Below, one piece after another: positions 1-13,060 of a DNA stretch of 64,000 nucleotides (the stretch's first letter is position 1; the number at the start of each line of letters is the position of its first letter). The notes below the pieces were generated by a model. That model had not been told where the DNA came from, did no database searches, and worked only from the letters and a program-made list of their open reading frames with translations. Origin of the DNA: Rugalucina vietnamica (taxonomy: Eukaryota; Mollusca; Bivalvia; Lucinida; Lucinidae); assembly GCA_964017185.1 (NCBI GenBank), contig OZ024875.1, positions 25,863,456 through 25,927,455 of the forward strand, read 5' to 3'. A program made the position numbers and the translations under genes.

Positions 1-1033
1 CAGAAAAGCCTGGGCTAAAACCACATATAAAAAACTCCTATTTGGAGAAAAATTCGTGGAAACCGTGGTTTTACTGCCAGTAATGGGAAACAAATCATTT
101 TACTGATGTACGAATATAACTATGACAGTGAAGACAGAAATCATTGTCCCTAATTTAACAGTAAATTATAAGTTTGAAACAAAGTTCTGAAGTAAATGCC
201 CATTTCTTTGTTTGTTGTTTTGAGGTTTAACATCCCAGTCATGTTGGCAGGAGCCAACCCTAACTTTGTGTTATCCAGACGAGACATGAGAACAAATTGT
301 TAACAAGGTTCAAGCAGGACATTACTCTAGCTGATGATGGGATGTAAATCCTCAGTGTACACACTTTGAAAGGTTGGTGACTATCAAATAGAGGCATTTT
401 GAAAGACAAAATCCAATACATTATTAAAGGGTCCTCTGTTCGATCCACTCATAAGCTGTTTGATCCTAATGTAAGTTGATGTGATTTAACGTGGTTGTCA
501 ACATTTTTTTCGATGTTTCCTTGTATATTTACCATTAGACACAACCCGGCACCAGTAGAAGTAGGATATCATGGTGCGGATATGAGACAATATTATAACC
601 CAACACTAAAGCAGGTCAAGCAAATAACTCACTTACTTACTTAATATATGAATTATGAAATAAACTATATTCAGCTTGGTATGACTAGCCATTGGTGGGA
701 CCCAACAGTCTTAAACTTAACTTAAGGTGCATCTTAAGATGACAAATAAAGAAGGCTGACTTTAATTCCTTTTAACTAGTTGGTTTCAGTTTGATTCCAC
801 CATGTGTTTAACATCTATTACTATGTATGAAAGCTGAAGGTGCACCTATTGTCGTAAGAAAACATAACATTAGAAAGTCAAACCTAACACCATCATAACC
901 TGCCCCTGTATAACCTATTGCACATCATATAAATATATGTATATAGCCCAACTTTCAACTTGAAATTGAAGACTACATATCTGATCTAATAGACAAGTAA
1001 CTATTTTTCAGGAGAGCGCTAGAAATCATTTTA
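1..1033. other. AT-rich non-coding stretch, no gene seen
   Basis: No long open frame, exon-like segment or RNA gene is recognisable. Around 222-247 there is a short remnant resembling the 3' part of the tRNA-derived SINE seen at 19181-19355 (GGTTTAACATCCCAGTC-like). Confidence 0.5.
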
Positions 1034-1285
1034 GGGAGGCCGGAATAGTAATGCAAAGTTATATGGTGGAAACTGTTCATCAACCTTTTCGAAACAATTC
1101 CTTCCTTGTCTGCACTCCAGGAAATGACTTTTATGTAAATTACAGAGGTCAAATGTCATCAAGTGCATTTTTTAATTTTGAGCATAAGGTGTACATAAAA
1201 GATTGGTCATATCTCAAATGTTACTTATCCTAGACCACTAAACATGGTCTTATTCAAAAGCACAGGCATAGCCCTTATATGATAT

Positions 1286-1322
1286 ACTTACCATATGATA
1301 TAAGTTATATCATATGGTAAGT
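1286..1322. repeat. Perfect palindrome, 18-bp arms
   Basis: ACTTACCATATGATATAA is followed by one G and then its exact reverse complement. It lies in the left arm of the large foldback. Confidence 0.85.
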
Positions 1323-3272
1323 AATACAAGTTATCTAATTTGCATATTCATGAATTATAATGAAAACATTAAAAATTACAGAAAATTATTAAAATCCACA
1401 ATTAAATTAGTTTCAAACCCAAACTATATAATTGTGACTTTTTGTTATTGAACCAGTAATATCATAACACAAATTTATTGATGTCATGGGCCTAAATGAA
1501 AATTATCTCATTTGCAAATTCATGAATATTAATAAAAATGTCGCAAATCAACGAAAAGGAGGGAAAAAACTATATCCATAGCAAGGTGTTGGATGGGTTA
1601 TAAGAACTATCTTCCATCCCTGAAACCAATTCTCATGGCTGTGAGTGTGTTTTAGGGACCACCTAAATGCCATAAAATATTGTCCCCAACAATGAACACA
1701 TGTGCATGATGTTGATTAACATTGTTTCCACACCAACACCTAGTGTGATTCTAGAGAAAAGGGTATACACACAAAAATACACATATACCAACAATAGCAT
1801 GCTCTGGAGTACTATAATTGGTTTGATAGTGATACATGGACATAGCAATTAAATCTTAATACCTATTATTCAAATCATCGAATTTACTTATTCATGAAAA
1901 TTCATAAAACACATAAAAAATCGGAGGAAAATCTTAAAAAGAAAAATAGAAAACAAAAAAAATATATATACAAAATCACTTGTAGCACAGCTGTTAACAA
2001 ACCAAGGATGCTGAGTGCTGAGAGTAGTATAAAATGAATGCTTTGGCAAACAACTATGACCCTAAAGTCTGATATTAGTATGAGTCGAGTTTCAATTTCA
2101 TGAATTTTAATGAAAACTTCATAAATAAAAATAAAAAAACTGGAAAAAATTAAACGAATAAACCTACAAAATGACTTGTCTCTTGACAACCAAAAGCCCT
2201 AACATGCTGAAAATGTCATCAAATAGTTGCTATGGCAACCTTATACCATCATGTTTTACAATAGATAAGTCCATAGATTTTTTGTTATATGAATATTAAC
2301 AAAACTATTCAAATTGTGATGAAAATTTCAGTAAAATTTAGGCGGTGTACATGGAAAATCACATATATCTTGGCTACTGATAGAAAGCTATAATTGGTAC
2401 CAAATGATTATTAGGACAATGTTCTAAAACCATAAAATCTGATTTATAAATCATCATTGATTTTTAATGTATGTGTATTAATGAGATCTTTATAAATAAG
2501 AGAAAAATCAATGAAAAATGAAGGTGTGTACCAACCAAATCGCTTATATCTCAGCTGCAAATTTCCTTAGAGTACCGAATATGGCACCAATAGAATGCTA
2601 GGGTAATGTACTATTACCATTGAGTCTGATAGTCTAACCATATATTTCTAAATTTTGTGAATGTTACATAAAAGTTCCCAAATTTGTAATATTAACGGAA
2701 AATTGAAGCTTGTTCTCCAACAAAATTGATTGAATCTTGGTTGCTAACTAGCATGCCTTGTATATCTTAATAAATGACAATAAAACATTGTCCTAGCTAT
2801 AAATTGGTGTCATTTTGAGTTCTCAATAGCTATTGGTAGTCGAGATATAAGCCGTTTTGTTGGTATACCCCCTTCATTTTTCGTTGATTATTCAATATTT
2901 CTATACATCTGATTCTCATCAATATCCATACTACAGACATAGCTGAAGATTTATATATTAGATTATATGGTTATAGGACATTGTCCTAGCAATTATTTGA
3001 TACAAATTGTAGCTCTCTAGGTCTATCAATAGCCAAGACAGGTGTGATTTTCTATGTATTCAACCTTAAACATTCCGTAAAATTCCTCTTAATTCCAAAG
3101 GTTTACTTAATATTCATAAAACAAAAACAAAAAAAAACAAAAAAAAAAACAAAAAAAACGAATGACTTATATACATTGTAGTACAGAATACATATATTTT
3201 AATTTGGTGCCATTCTCGCCATGTTAGGGCTTTGGTTGTCGCAATTCAAGTCATTTTGTAGGTTTACCTGTT

Positions 3273-3315
<43 letters not shown>
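3273..3315. repeat. Poly-T tract
   Basis: More than 40 consecutive T residues inside the right arm of the foldback. Open frames across it encode only poly-F or poly-K and are not genes. Confidence 0.9.
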
Positions 3316-3467
3316 CATTTTTTCATTCCTATTTATGAAGTTTTCATTAAAAGGTATGAAATTGAAACTCGTATCATGCAAGTATCAGACAAGGATTACA
3401 GTTAATTGCTATAGCACTCGTTTGATACTTGATTCAGCAATCTTGGTTTGTTAACAGCTCTGATATG

Positions 3468-3802
3468 AGGGCGGTCGGGTTGGAATATGGGCCTCACCCA
3501 TTGGCCCTTAAAAATAGATGGGCTGCTTGTGCCCCCAGGCAAAGCTTATACACTTCTGATTGACCATCTGAATAATGGTTAATCGCTCAGGTCTGAGCCT
3601 GTCCAGGAAACGTAGTTTCAAGACATACCATCAATACATATAAGACGGTATTGATTTAGTTAGGTGGTTATATTTTAAGCACATGTTGGATGTCATGACA
3701 TCCTCATTTTGGGTAAAAGTCCCATAAAATGGAGGCAACGTCCCGACATGACCTTGGCAACTGGGACCTTAAGCATCAATTCAAACAAACAAACATAACA
3801 CA
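3468..3802 (+). repeat. SINE-like dispersed repeat, copy 1
   Basis: A roughly 335-bp segment ending in an A/C-rich tail (CAAACAAACAAAC). Its inverted counterpart is at 22800-23118. Shared landmarks include GGATGTCATGACATCC, CATTTTGGGTAAAAGTCC and ATGGAGGCAACGTCCC. No clear pol III box was identified, so the class is uncertain. It is embedded in the right arm of the foldback. Confidence 0.6.
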
Positions 3803-4887
3803 TGATTTTGTACGTTTACCTCTTTTTTTTTTTCCAAGACTTTTCTCCAATTTATCAGTTATGCGTTTGGTTAATTTTAATGAATAAGCAAATTCAACGA
3901 TTTGAATAAATGTGTATTAAGGTAGAATTGCTAGGTTCATGCATCACTATCAGACCAATTATAGTATTCTAGAGCATGCTTATGTTGGTATATGAATATT
4001 ATGAGTACACTCTCTTCTTTAGAGCCACACTAGGGGTGCGCATGGAACCTATGTAATTTTACATCATGCAAATGTGTGCATTGTGGAGGACAATATTTCA
4101 TGGCAGTTAGGTCGTCCCTTTGACCACAATGGCAGACATGAGATTGGTTTCACGGATGCAAGAGAGATCTTATAACCCATACTAAGCCTTACATTCGCTG
4201 TAGTTTTCCCTCGTTTTTCCTTGATCTTCGACCTTTTTATTTTTAAATATTTATGAATATGCAAATGTGATAATTGTCATTTAGGCCCATGACACCAATG
4301 AATTTGTCTTATGATATTTCAGGTGCAATAATAAAATGTCACAATGATAGTTTGGGTCTGGAATTTATCTTTTATGGATTTTAACGATTTTCTGTCATTT
4401 TAACGAATTCATTAAAATTCATGAAAATATGCATCAATGCAAGTTAATCTCAAAGGTTGAAATATATGTTTTATAAGCATATAAGCAATAAATGACACCA
4501 AACCTTTTGAAAGAAATTTGCCAGAATATGTTAATTTGTGCCAACTTGTACCTTTTCTCACTGAAGCACTCATGCAATTGGGGTACTTTTAGTACTTTAA
4601 TTATAATTGTGACTTATTTGTTGCCATTTGGCAAGTATATAATCATTTAAAATGTTATTTGCACATGTATTCATTAAAACTACCAAAAATCTGGTTTTAG
4701 CTTGAACATACCACCAATAATAGGGTACATTATTAAGATTTTTACTTTTTTGCACTCCATGACCTTTGACCTCTGTACTGACCTACAAAACGGATTGTGA
4801 CTTTGCAGACAAGGCAAGCGCTGTTCCGCAGATATTGGGCAAGCAAAATATCCTTGTCTGCATCCATTACAATGCCGGCCTCCCTGG

Positions 4888-5229
4888 TCTCGAAATTTGA
4901 GATTGGATCACTAGTCTATAAGTCAATGCATCTGGTTAATGGGTAGAAAATGTGGTACATGCCCTACCCATTATCATAAAAACTTCATGGTCTTCAATTG
5001 AAAATGAATCTGAACTTCTACAAGATTGTTCATGTGATCTCTAAATGTCAAATATAAGACATGCATCCTATGATACCTGCCATGACCAGAACTTAGACAC
5101 TCTAATATCTATGCATTGTTTGCTTATCTGAGACTTCCCCAAACTCATGAGATTGCACACCCAAGCTGTAGGTTCAAATTCATTATACTGTAGTAGGTTT
5201 GTCCTGAGGTGTTTCATGGGCCCATGATC
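4888..5229. other. Non-coding stretch, nothing recognised
   Basis: No exon-like, RNA-like or repeat structure was recognised between the foldback and the GGCATGAA-rich region. Confidence 0.5.
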
Positions 5230-6070
5230 CTATCCAGCCAATGAAGAATGTATGAAGCCCTGAGAGGAAGCATGAAATAAGTTTGAATTGAATGAAAATC
5301 AGAAATTTGAGGCATGAAAGTGCAATCTCTTGATAGGTATGACCCCTGAAAGTCAGAGGAGAATATGAGGTATGACGGGCTATCTCTTGACTTGAGTATG
5401 AAATATGTCAGAGGAGACTTCAGGCATGACGGGCTATGTCTCTTGACATGTTGCTGGGGGAATATAATGGGTCTGAGACATGAGGCATGAACGGTGCGTC
5501 TCATGACCAAAGGCCAAGCGTCGGGTATGAAGTGCCTTGGAGCCTTGGATTCAGGCATGAAACGGTGCAGATAGGATTCCACCCAGAGGCTGAGACTTGA
5601 GGCATGAACGGTGCTATCTCGAGCCTAATCAGGCATGAAACGGAGCATGAAATGGGGTCATACCTCTTGAGGTTTAAAATTCATCAGGCATGAACAGTGC
5701 TGTCTTTATGGAATGTGAGTATCAGGCAAGATTAGAGCTGTCTCACCTTCTTAGATTCAGGCATGAATGGTGCAAATTTTTCCACACAGAGGCTTGAGAT
5801 TCAGGCATGAACGGTGCTATCTCATAACTGATCAGTGTACTTTGAGCATGAAATAGAATATTTTGCACTTGAGACACAATGCTGTAGAATGTGTGAAGAA
5901 ATCATGGCTTAGTTAGGATCATTTATAGGTTATAAGCTGTGCTGTATACATCCTAGACATCCGGCATGAAATGGTGCAGATTATATTCCACCCAGAGTCG
6001 TAAAAGTGAGGCATGAACGAAGCTATCTCTTAGTGCGAACAACATGAAATGGAGCATGATTCAGACTATC
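5230..6070. repeat. Irregular tandem region built on GGCATGAACGGTGC
   Basis: The motif GGCATGAA(A)CGGTGC and variants recur about ten times (near 5485, 5560, 5600, 5630, 5685, 5757, 5800, 5964, 6008), often followed by TATCTC or by CAGATxxxATTCCACCCAGAG. Spacing is irregular at 30-80 bp, so this is a decayed higher-order array. Open frames here are by-products of the repeats. Confidence 0.7.
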
Positions 6071-6344
6071 AGACCATTTGGAGTTTAGACATAGCGAGAC
6101 GCGAACATGTGCAGAATAAGGGTCATGAAACCTCGCAGAGACAATTCTTGACAATTGGTAACAGTCAGGAATGCAAATTAAGCCTGGAATGTTCATGAGC
6201 TTCGGCAGTCTGATATTGGTTCAGCCATAAATATAGCAAATTTATGCTGTTCCCTTTTTCAAAGGATGTAAACCAGTATGGTGTCAAGACATTAGATCAA
6301 GCACTGAAATTTCGTAAATGTTAAATGTTGTTACCCTAAAAGAA

Positions 6345-6373
6345 ATAAAATACTTACTTATTTACCTACTTAA

Positions 6374-6426
<53 letters not shown>

Positions 6427-6427
6427 A
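6345..6427. repeat. (ACTT)n microsatellite
   Basis: About twenty nearly perfect ACTT units. Confidence 0.95.
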
Positions 6428-8694
6428 AAATTGCAAACATGATATTCAGAACATGACAGCTGAATGTCTTAAGTAGAGACCCCACATGTATTTCCAGCAG
6501 TATTAGAATTGTCGCCAGTGATAGTATTAAGAATTAGACCAATTGCATTGTCAGCTGAATGAAGTCATCTTTAGTTTAACTTCTTACTTCATCCAACTCA
6601 CAAGAAAATAAATTTCTACCTGTGATACAGATTGTTTGACTGAAATACTTCTCCAGACTGACAAAATAGCTATTCTGATCATTATCTATGATACATTTCT
6701 TCACATGCAATTTGATATGTAACGTCTAAACATTTCTATGACTGAATCAGTTCTTTGGAGGCTTGATGAGCTATCCAAATAAACTATATCTTATTACATG
6801 TATACTCGATTCTTAATAAAATAACCATATACACTCTCATTTGCGGGCTTACAGCAAACAAACAATAAACATACTAAGCAACCAACAAAACCCCCTCAGC
6901 CAGCCAACCGACAATATCTGAAGGTGTATCTAATACTGCCCAATTGACGAACTGAGAGGGTCCATCCCAGTTATTTGCCTGTCCCCAATATCAAAAATAA
7001 AAAAATTGGGAACCAGCAAATCAATGCGTATTTGGCAATACAACCTTCTTTCTGCTTTTGCAGCCACGGAACATGATTGGTGGCACTGGCTCATTACTGC
7101 TAGAATACCTTTTCTTGCTGAATTTCTATAACACAAATACTCTGCTTTCTGAAAGCATATAGCTTTCCACACCACTGATATTGATGAAGAACACTGGCAC
7201 TAATTTTTCACAGATGCTATACACTTTCTCTTTTTAACTCCACCAAAGGAATTGAACTAAACTTATTCCACCAAAAGAATACTTTTAAACCCTTAAGGAA
7301 TAAACTTATTCCACCAAAAGAATACTTTTAAACACCTTAAAGACTAAACTTATTCCACCATCCACCAATGGAATACTTTTTACCACTTTAATAGAGAAAA
7401 ACACGGACCTTAAGATGCTGACACAAGAAGGATTCCTTCCTTTAAACACACTACACAGAATAGATATATCTGCTGAATAATAATAATAATAATAATAAAA
7501 AATGCTCTGCTTTTATATAAACACAACACTTTGAAAACACATAATGACACAATATATTTTGACACTTGATTCCACCACAAAGACTTGAATGCTGTGACTG
7601 CATGGAAATTAAACCAATCTGTACCGGCTAGTTGTAGACCTGAGTGCCTGCATGTGGCACTGGCACTGTTGATTCAATCTTTATGACATGAATGTATATA
7701 TATTGGTATGTTTCTCAACAACTTCATACTGTTAATGCTTTGGAATGTAATAATACTGAATTAACCATTCTTTGCCGCATAAGTATCCAAAGAATAGTAA
7801 TTTTCTTCTGCCATGCATAGCTGTAGTATAAAGAGCTCTGCTCAGTTGTCATGCTATGAATCTTAGGTTGATGATAAGTTCTTCTGTTGATTTCTGCCAT
7901 CACATCTTTAAACTATATGTTTATTTTTGATATCTATTTCGAACATAAATGTCTGAATATTACATTTTTTGAAGCAATTTCCAACAGTTATTAGATCGCC
8001 TGTATGAAAGTACAGAAAGAGTTACACAGTCACCCTATTGTTGGCGTCCACATTGGATAAATTCCCGACATTCAAATGAATCCATGATTATTATAACACT
8101 TCTTATAATATAAATTCAATTTCTCAATTATCCTTACAACACAGTTTATTATGTAACTTTATAATGATAATTATTCATCTCATCTTAGGACTAAATTATT
8201 GATATTAGAAGTAAAAGTTATTTTATTCCTAAAATAATTCAATCCTAAATAATTCCACATGAATAATAATAGCTTAAACAGACATGTTTATTAAACAGCT
8301 GCAATTTGAACACTGAAAGAAGAACTGCTTATCAGTTAAAAACTGGATACACACCCACTTTAAGCCAGACAGTTATAAGTAATTTCATAACCGAACTTGT
8401 TTGATGTAGAATCAGCATTGCACTGGCCAGACAATTATAGATAATTACATAACAGAAACTATTGAAGTAGAATCATAATTACATAACACCACTAAGAGGC
8501 TATCCAACTTGATGAAGGTGAGATGCAGGTGCAGTCACCATATTTAACTATGTTAATCTGATCAAGATGCCTATTGGGCCAAAAAGAACTTATCAATATT
8601 ATAGAAAACCTTAAACAATATATAAACATGAACCTGAGAAAAAGAGAGATAAAACAAAATGTGTATAAACTGTAAATAAAATTATTCTCATTAC
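6428..8694. other. Non-coding stretch
   Basis: No gene recognised. It holds a small (AAT)n tract near 7477-7498 and the short array at 7240-7385. Confidence 0.45.
7240..7385. repeat. Short tandem repeat, about 3 units of 55-60 bp
   Basis: AAACTTATTCCACCAAAAGA followed by ATACTTTTAAAC recurs three times, the last unit carrying a small CCATCCACC expansion. Confidence 0.8.
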
Positions 8695-11600
8695 TTTAGC
8701 CATCGATGCTTCACTCCAAAGTTCATGGAAATTTGTCAAATGGTTCAGAGAAGAAGATTTATATGGGCATGGCGGCCATCTTGGTAATGTGACCTAGATT
8801 ATTAATAAACACATTGGTTCCCCCATCCTATAGAATGATGCTTCAGATAAAATTTGGCTTTAATTGGCCAAGTGGTTTCAGAGGAGAAGAAGTTTGAATA
8901 TTATGGTATTATACATGTATATTGCCCCAGGGTGGGGGCATATGAGCCCTTGGGTCCATTTGTTTTTTTTTTTTTTTTTTTTTTTTCAGAATCATTAATA
9001 TTTAATCCTTCTGCCCATTTCCTGCAAGATTTTCACCTCAAATGACTTTTTAAAAGTTTTCCCCATTTAAATGCATTGGCAACCTATGTTGACCTTGTCG
9101 TAAAATAGGTCAAGGTCACCACAGTGTCATGATTTATATATACATTGTAGTGCTTGAGCCATATATACTTCATGCCAAGTTTCGTTGAAATCGGTCCACC
9201 GGTTCTGGAGAAGATTTTTTAAGGTTTTCCACCATTATTGGTATGGCAGCCATCTTGGTAATGTGAACTAGATTATTATGTCTCCCCCCGACAGGGTCGG
9301 GAGACATATTGTTTTTTCCCGTGCGTCTGTCTGTCCGTCCGTCCGTCTGTCCGTCACAAATCGTGTCCGCTCTATAACTTGAAAACCGTTAAAGATTTTT
9401 CAATGAAACTTGGTACACTTGTAAACCACGACGAGACGATGTGTCATGCACAAGAACCATAACTCTAGCTTGAGTATTTTTAGGAGTTATTTCCCTTTGA
9501 TTATTTTCGATACAATTTCGTGTCCGCTGTTTAACTTGAAAACCGTTAAAGATTTTTCAATGAAACTTGGTACATTTGTAGACCACGACGAGACGATGTG
9601 TCATGCACAAGAACCATAACTCTGGCTTGAGTATTTTTGGAGTTATTTCCCTTTGATTATTTTCGATACAATTTCGTGTCCGCTGTATAACTTGAAAACC
9701 GTTTAAGATTTTTCAATAAAACTCGGTACACTTATTGAGCATGATCAGACGATGTGTCATGCACAAGAACCATAACTCTGGCTTGAGTATTTTATGAGTT
9801 ATTTCCCTTTGATTATTTTTCATACAATTTCGTGTCCGCTTTATAACTCGAAAATCGTAAGAGTTATTTCAATGAAACTTGGTACACTTATAAAGCACGA
9901 TGAGATTACGTGTCGTGCTAAAGAACCATAACTCTTGCTTGCATATCTTTGGAGTAATTTCCCTTTGATTATTTTCCATACAATTTTGTGTCCACCCTTT
10001 AACTTGAAAACTGTAAGAGAAATTTCAGTGAAACTTGGTACACTTATAAAGCATGATGAGACGATGTGTCATGCACAAGAATTATAACTCTTGCTTTCAT
10101 ATCTTTGGAGTTATTTCCCTTTGATTATTTTTCCATACAATTTCATGTCCACTCTATAACTTGAAAACCATAAGAAATATTTCAACGAAACTTGGTACAC
10201 TTATAAAGCACGATGAGATGATGTGTCATGCTAAAGAACCATAACTCTTGCTTGCATATCTTTGGAGTTATTTCCCTTTGATTATTTTTCATTCAATTTC
10301 GTGTCTGCTCTTTAACTCAAAAACCATTAGAGATTTTTCAATGAAACATGGTACACTTATAAAGCATGATGCACAAGAATCATTACTCTTGCTTTCATAT
10401 CTTTGGAGTTATTTCCCTTTGATTATTTTCCAAACACTTTCGTGCCCCCTCTATAACTTGAAAACCGTAAGAGATATTTCAACGAAACTTGGTACACTTA
10501 TAAAACAGAATGACAGGATATGTGATGCACAAGAACTATAACTCTTGCTTGCATATTTTGGACATGCACGTAGAAAGGGGGGAGACATCAGTTTTCACAT
10601 AGAAAACAAATTCTAGTTTACGTATTGATTCCCCAATTCTATAGACGCTTTACATAAAATTTGGCTTTGATTGGCCTAGTGGTTTCAGAGGAGAAGATAT
10701 TTGAATATTATGGTAATTTACATGTATACTGCCCCGGGGTGGGGGAAGATGAGCCCCTGGGGTCCAATTTTTTTTCAGAATCATTAATATTCAGTCCTAC
10801 TGCCCATTTCCTGTAAGACTTTCACTTTATATGACATTTTTAAAGTTCTACCCATTCAAATGCATTGGTGACCTATGTTGACCTTGCCGTAAAAAAGGTC
10901 AATGTCACCACAGTGTCATGTTTTATATACATATTGTAGTGCTTGAGCCATATATACTTCGTGCTAAGTTTCATTGAAATCGGTCCACCGGTTCTGGAGA
11001 AGAAGATTTTTGAAGGTTTTCTACGATTATTGGCATGGCAGCCATCTTGGTAATGTGAACTAGATTATATTTATACACACATTGATTCCCCAATTCTATA
11101 GACGCTTTACATAAAATTTGGCTTTGATTTGCCTAGCGGTTACAGAGGAGAAGATATTTGAATATTATGGTAATTTACATGTATAAGGCCCCGGGGTGGG
11201 GGAAGATGAGCCCCTGGGGTCCATGTTTTTCAGAATCATTAATATCCAGTCCTACTGCCCATTTCCTGTAAGACTTTCACTTTATATGACATTTTTAAAG
11301 TTCTCCCCATTCAAATGCATTGGTGACCTATGTTGACCTTGCCGTAAAAAAGGTCAAGGTCATCACAGGGTCATGATTTATATACACATTGTAGTGCTTG
11401 AGCCATCGATGCTTCATGCCAAGTTTTATTGAAATCGGTCCATCGGTTCTGGAGAAGAAGATTTTTAAAGGGCTTTTACCATATATGGGCATGGCGGCCA
11501 TCTTGGTCATGTGACCTGGATTTCTTATTTACACATTGGTTCTCCCTTCCTATTGATGCTTCACATAAAATTTGGCTTTGATTGGCCAAGCGGCTTCAGG

Positions 11601-12125
11601 GGAGATGATGTTTGAATATTATGGTAATGTACAGGTATATTGCCCCGGGGTGGGGGCAGATGAACCCCTGGGGTCAAATTTTTTTCAGAATCATCAATAT
11701 TCAGTCCTACTGCCCATTTCCTGCAAGATTTTCACTTTAAATGACATTTTAAAATTTTTCCCCATTCAAATGCATTGGCGACCTATGTTGACCTTGCCGT
11801 AAAATAGGTCAAGGTCATCACAGGGTCAAGATTTATATACACATTGTAGTGCTTGAGCCATCGATTCTTCATGCCAAGTTTCGTTGAAATCGGTCCACTG
11901 GTTCTGGAGAAGATTATTGAAGGGTTTTTACCATATATGGGCATGGCGGCCATCTTGGTCATGTGACCTGGATTTCTTATATACAAATTGGTTCCCCCTT
12001 CCTGTTGATGCTTCACATAAAATTTGGCTTTGATTGGCCAAGCGGTTTCAGAGAAGAAGATGGACGGACGCCGGGTGCCTCCCTATCCTATAACCTCACC
12101 TGTGAGCCTTCGGCTCAGGTGATAG
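8695..12125 (+). repeat. F4 satellite-cored element, copy 1, interrupted
   Basis: Tandem units of about 450 bp carry fixed landmarks: GGCATGGCGGCCATCTTGG, TGATTGGCCAAGCGGTTTC, TTGAATATTATGGTAAT, a CCCC-rich GGGGTGGGGG block, CCCATTTCCTGCAAGA and GTTGACCTTGCCGTAAAA. The 3' end carries GGACGGACG, then a hairpin ending CGGCTCAGGTGA. The 5' end module is missing, so this copy is 5'-truncated. An F1 element interrupts it at 9276-10613. Open frames in it repeat from unit to unit and are not genes. Confidence 0.85.
9276..10613 (-). mobile_element. F1 satellite-cored mobile element nested in F4
   Basis: On the plus strand it begins at the hairpin ATGTCTCCCCCC...GGGAGACAT and a GTCC-type microsatellite (9330-9355). 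About eight units of about 156 bp follow (landmarks AACTTGGTACACTT, GAACCATAACTCT, TTATTTCCCTTTGATTA). It ends with GGGGGGAGACAT (10577-10588) and AACAAATTCTAGTT. The inverted repeat ATGTCTCCCCCC is perfect over 12 bp at 9278-9289 and 10577-10588. Read on the minus strand it starts AACTAGAATTTG and ends in a GACGGA microsatellite plus a TA...TA hairpin. Non-autonomous, with no coding sequence. The architecture suggests a Helentron/HINE- or pearl-like element. Confidence 0.8.
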
Positions 12126-13060
12126 TCCAGTAGCCATCAGCATAACCTGGAAGATGGTGCCGCATGAAATTTTATTGTGGTTTCCAGTTCACTGGGCCAT
12201 GCTAGTTCAGAAACTGCATGATGCCACCCTGGCATCATTGAGCGTTTTGAAAAAATCAAGATGGCGTCCAAAATGGTCGCCTTAAACAAGAAAACAGCAC
12301 CCCTGGGTTTAATATACTCATTTCTCTGCGAAAAAAATGCTCGGTTTATGCTGTAAACAATATTAAAAAGATGATTCTGTGTTTTGATCCCTATGTTATT
12401 ATTATGAGGCAAGATGGCGGACAAGATGGCTGCCACAATCATACTAAAAGCAATATTTCGAAATAAAACGGCATTGAAGTGCTGCATAAAACAGTGTATT
12501 GTGCTTGAAAGTCCATTTGTGTTGTACACATTATACTTAAGTGTTTCGTTTTCAATTATGACCCCACATCATAACAACGAAAAAAGACCAAAAATGGCCA
12601 CCATTATTAAAATTTAAAAGATTGTGTTCTCTGATTAAAACACCATTCCGGTGCTGAATAAACTAAATGTAATGCGTTTGAAATGCTCATATAATAATGT
12701 GAGCAGCATGGTTTATTGTTTATTCCCACATTATAAAAATGAGCCAAGACGGTGACCAAGATGGCCGCCATAATCATAATATATGAGTACATAATTTTTG
12801 ATTAAATCAGCATTCCAGTGCTGCATTTGCTCAATGTTTTGTAATTCAAAAGCTCAATTAATGTTGACTTATGAAGTGTTTCTGTATTATATTTGACCAA
12901 ATATGATAACAATAAAACAAGATGGTGACCAAGAGGACCACAATATTCATACTTTAATGTTCTCTGGTTGCAGCAGCATTCCATTGCTGCAAATACTGAA
13001 TGACTTGTATTTGAAATGACCATTTTATGTTGTAAACATCGCAATTTAATGTTCGTGTTT
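12126..13060 (+). repeat. F6 array with CAAGATGGC boxes
   Basis: Degenerate units of about 200 bp, each with paired boxes such as AAGATGGCGTCCAAAATGG, CAAGATGGCGGACAAGATGG and GACCAAGATGGCCGCCATAA, followed by an AATCAT/GCATTCC-G-TGCTGCA segment. Inverted copies lie at 28560-29104. Abuts the end of F4 copy 1 directly. No coding sequence. Confidence 0.75.

Larger units (their letters stand above)
1034..4887. repeat. Giant imperfect foldback, two arms of about 1.8 kb
   Basis: Matching landmarks occur in inverted order across the whole span: GGGAGGCCGG near 1035 and its complement near 4890; ACAGAGGTCAAA near 1143 and its complement near 4765; TCATGGGCCTAAATGA near 1484 and its complement near 4280; AACAATAGCATGCTC near 1790 and its complement near 3970; AAAGCCCTAACATG near 2190 and its complement near 3225. 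The centre is near 2850-2960. Each arm consists of degenerate units of roughly 180-350 bp, each with a CATGAAT(T)TTAATGAAAA-like segment. No coding capacity is seen. It may be a foldback transposon or an inverted duplication of a satellite-like repeat. Confidence 0.75.

Noticed and set aside
3199-3454. Poly-F and poly-K open frames
   Set aside because: They run through the poly-T tract at 3273-3315.
5214-5582. 122-codon minus-strand frame
   Set aside because: It lies entirely in the GGCATGAA-rich repeat region with no domain signal.
12137-12529. 130-codon minus-strand frame
   Set aside because: It falls in the F6 array; the inverted copy at 28560-29104 does not preserve the frame.
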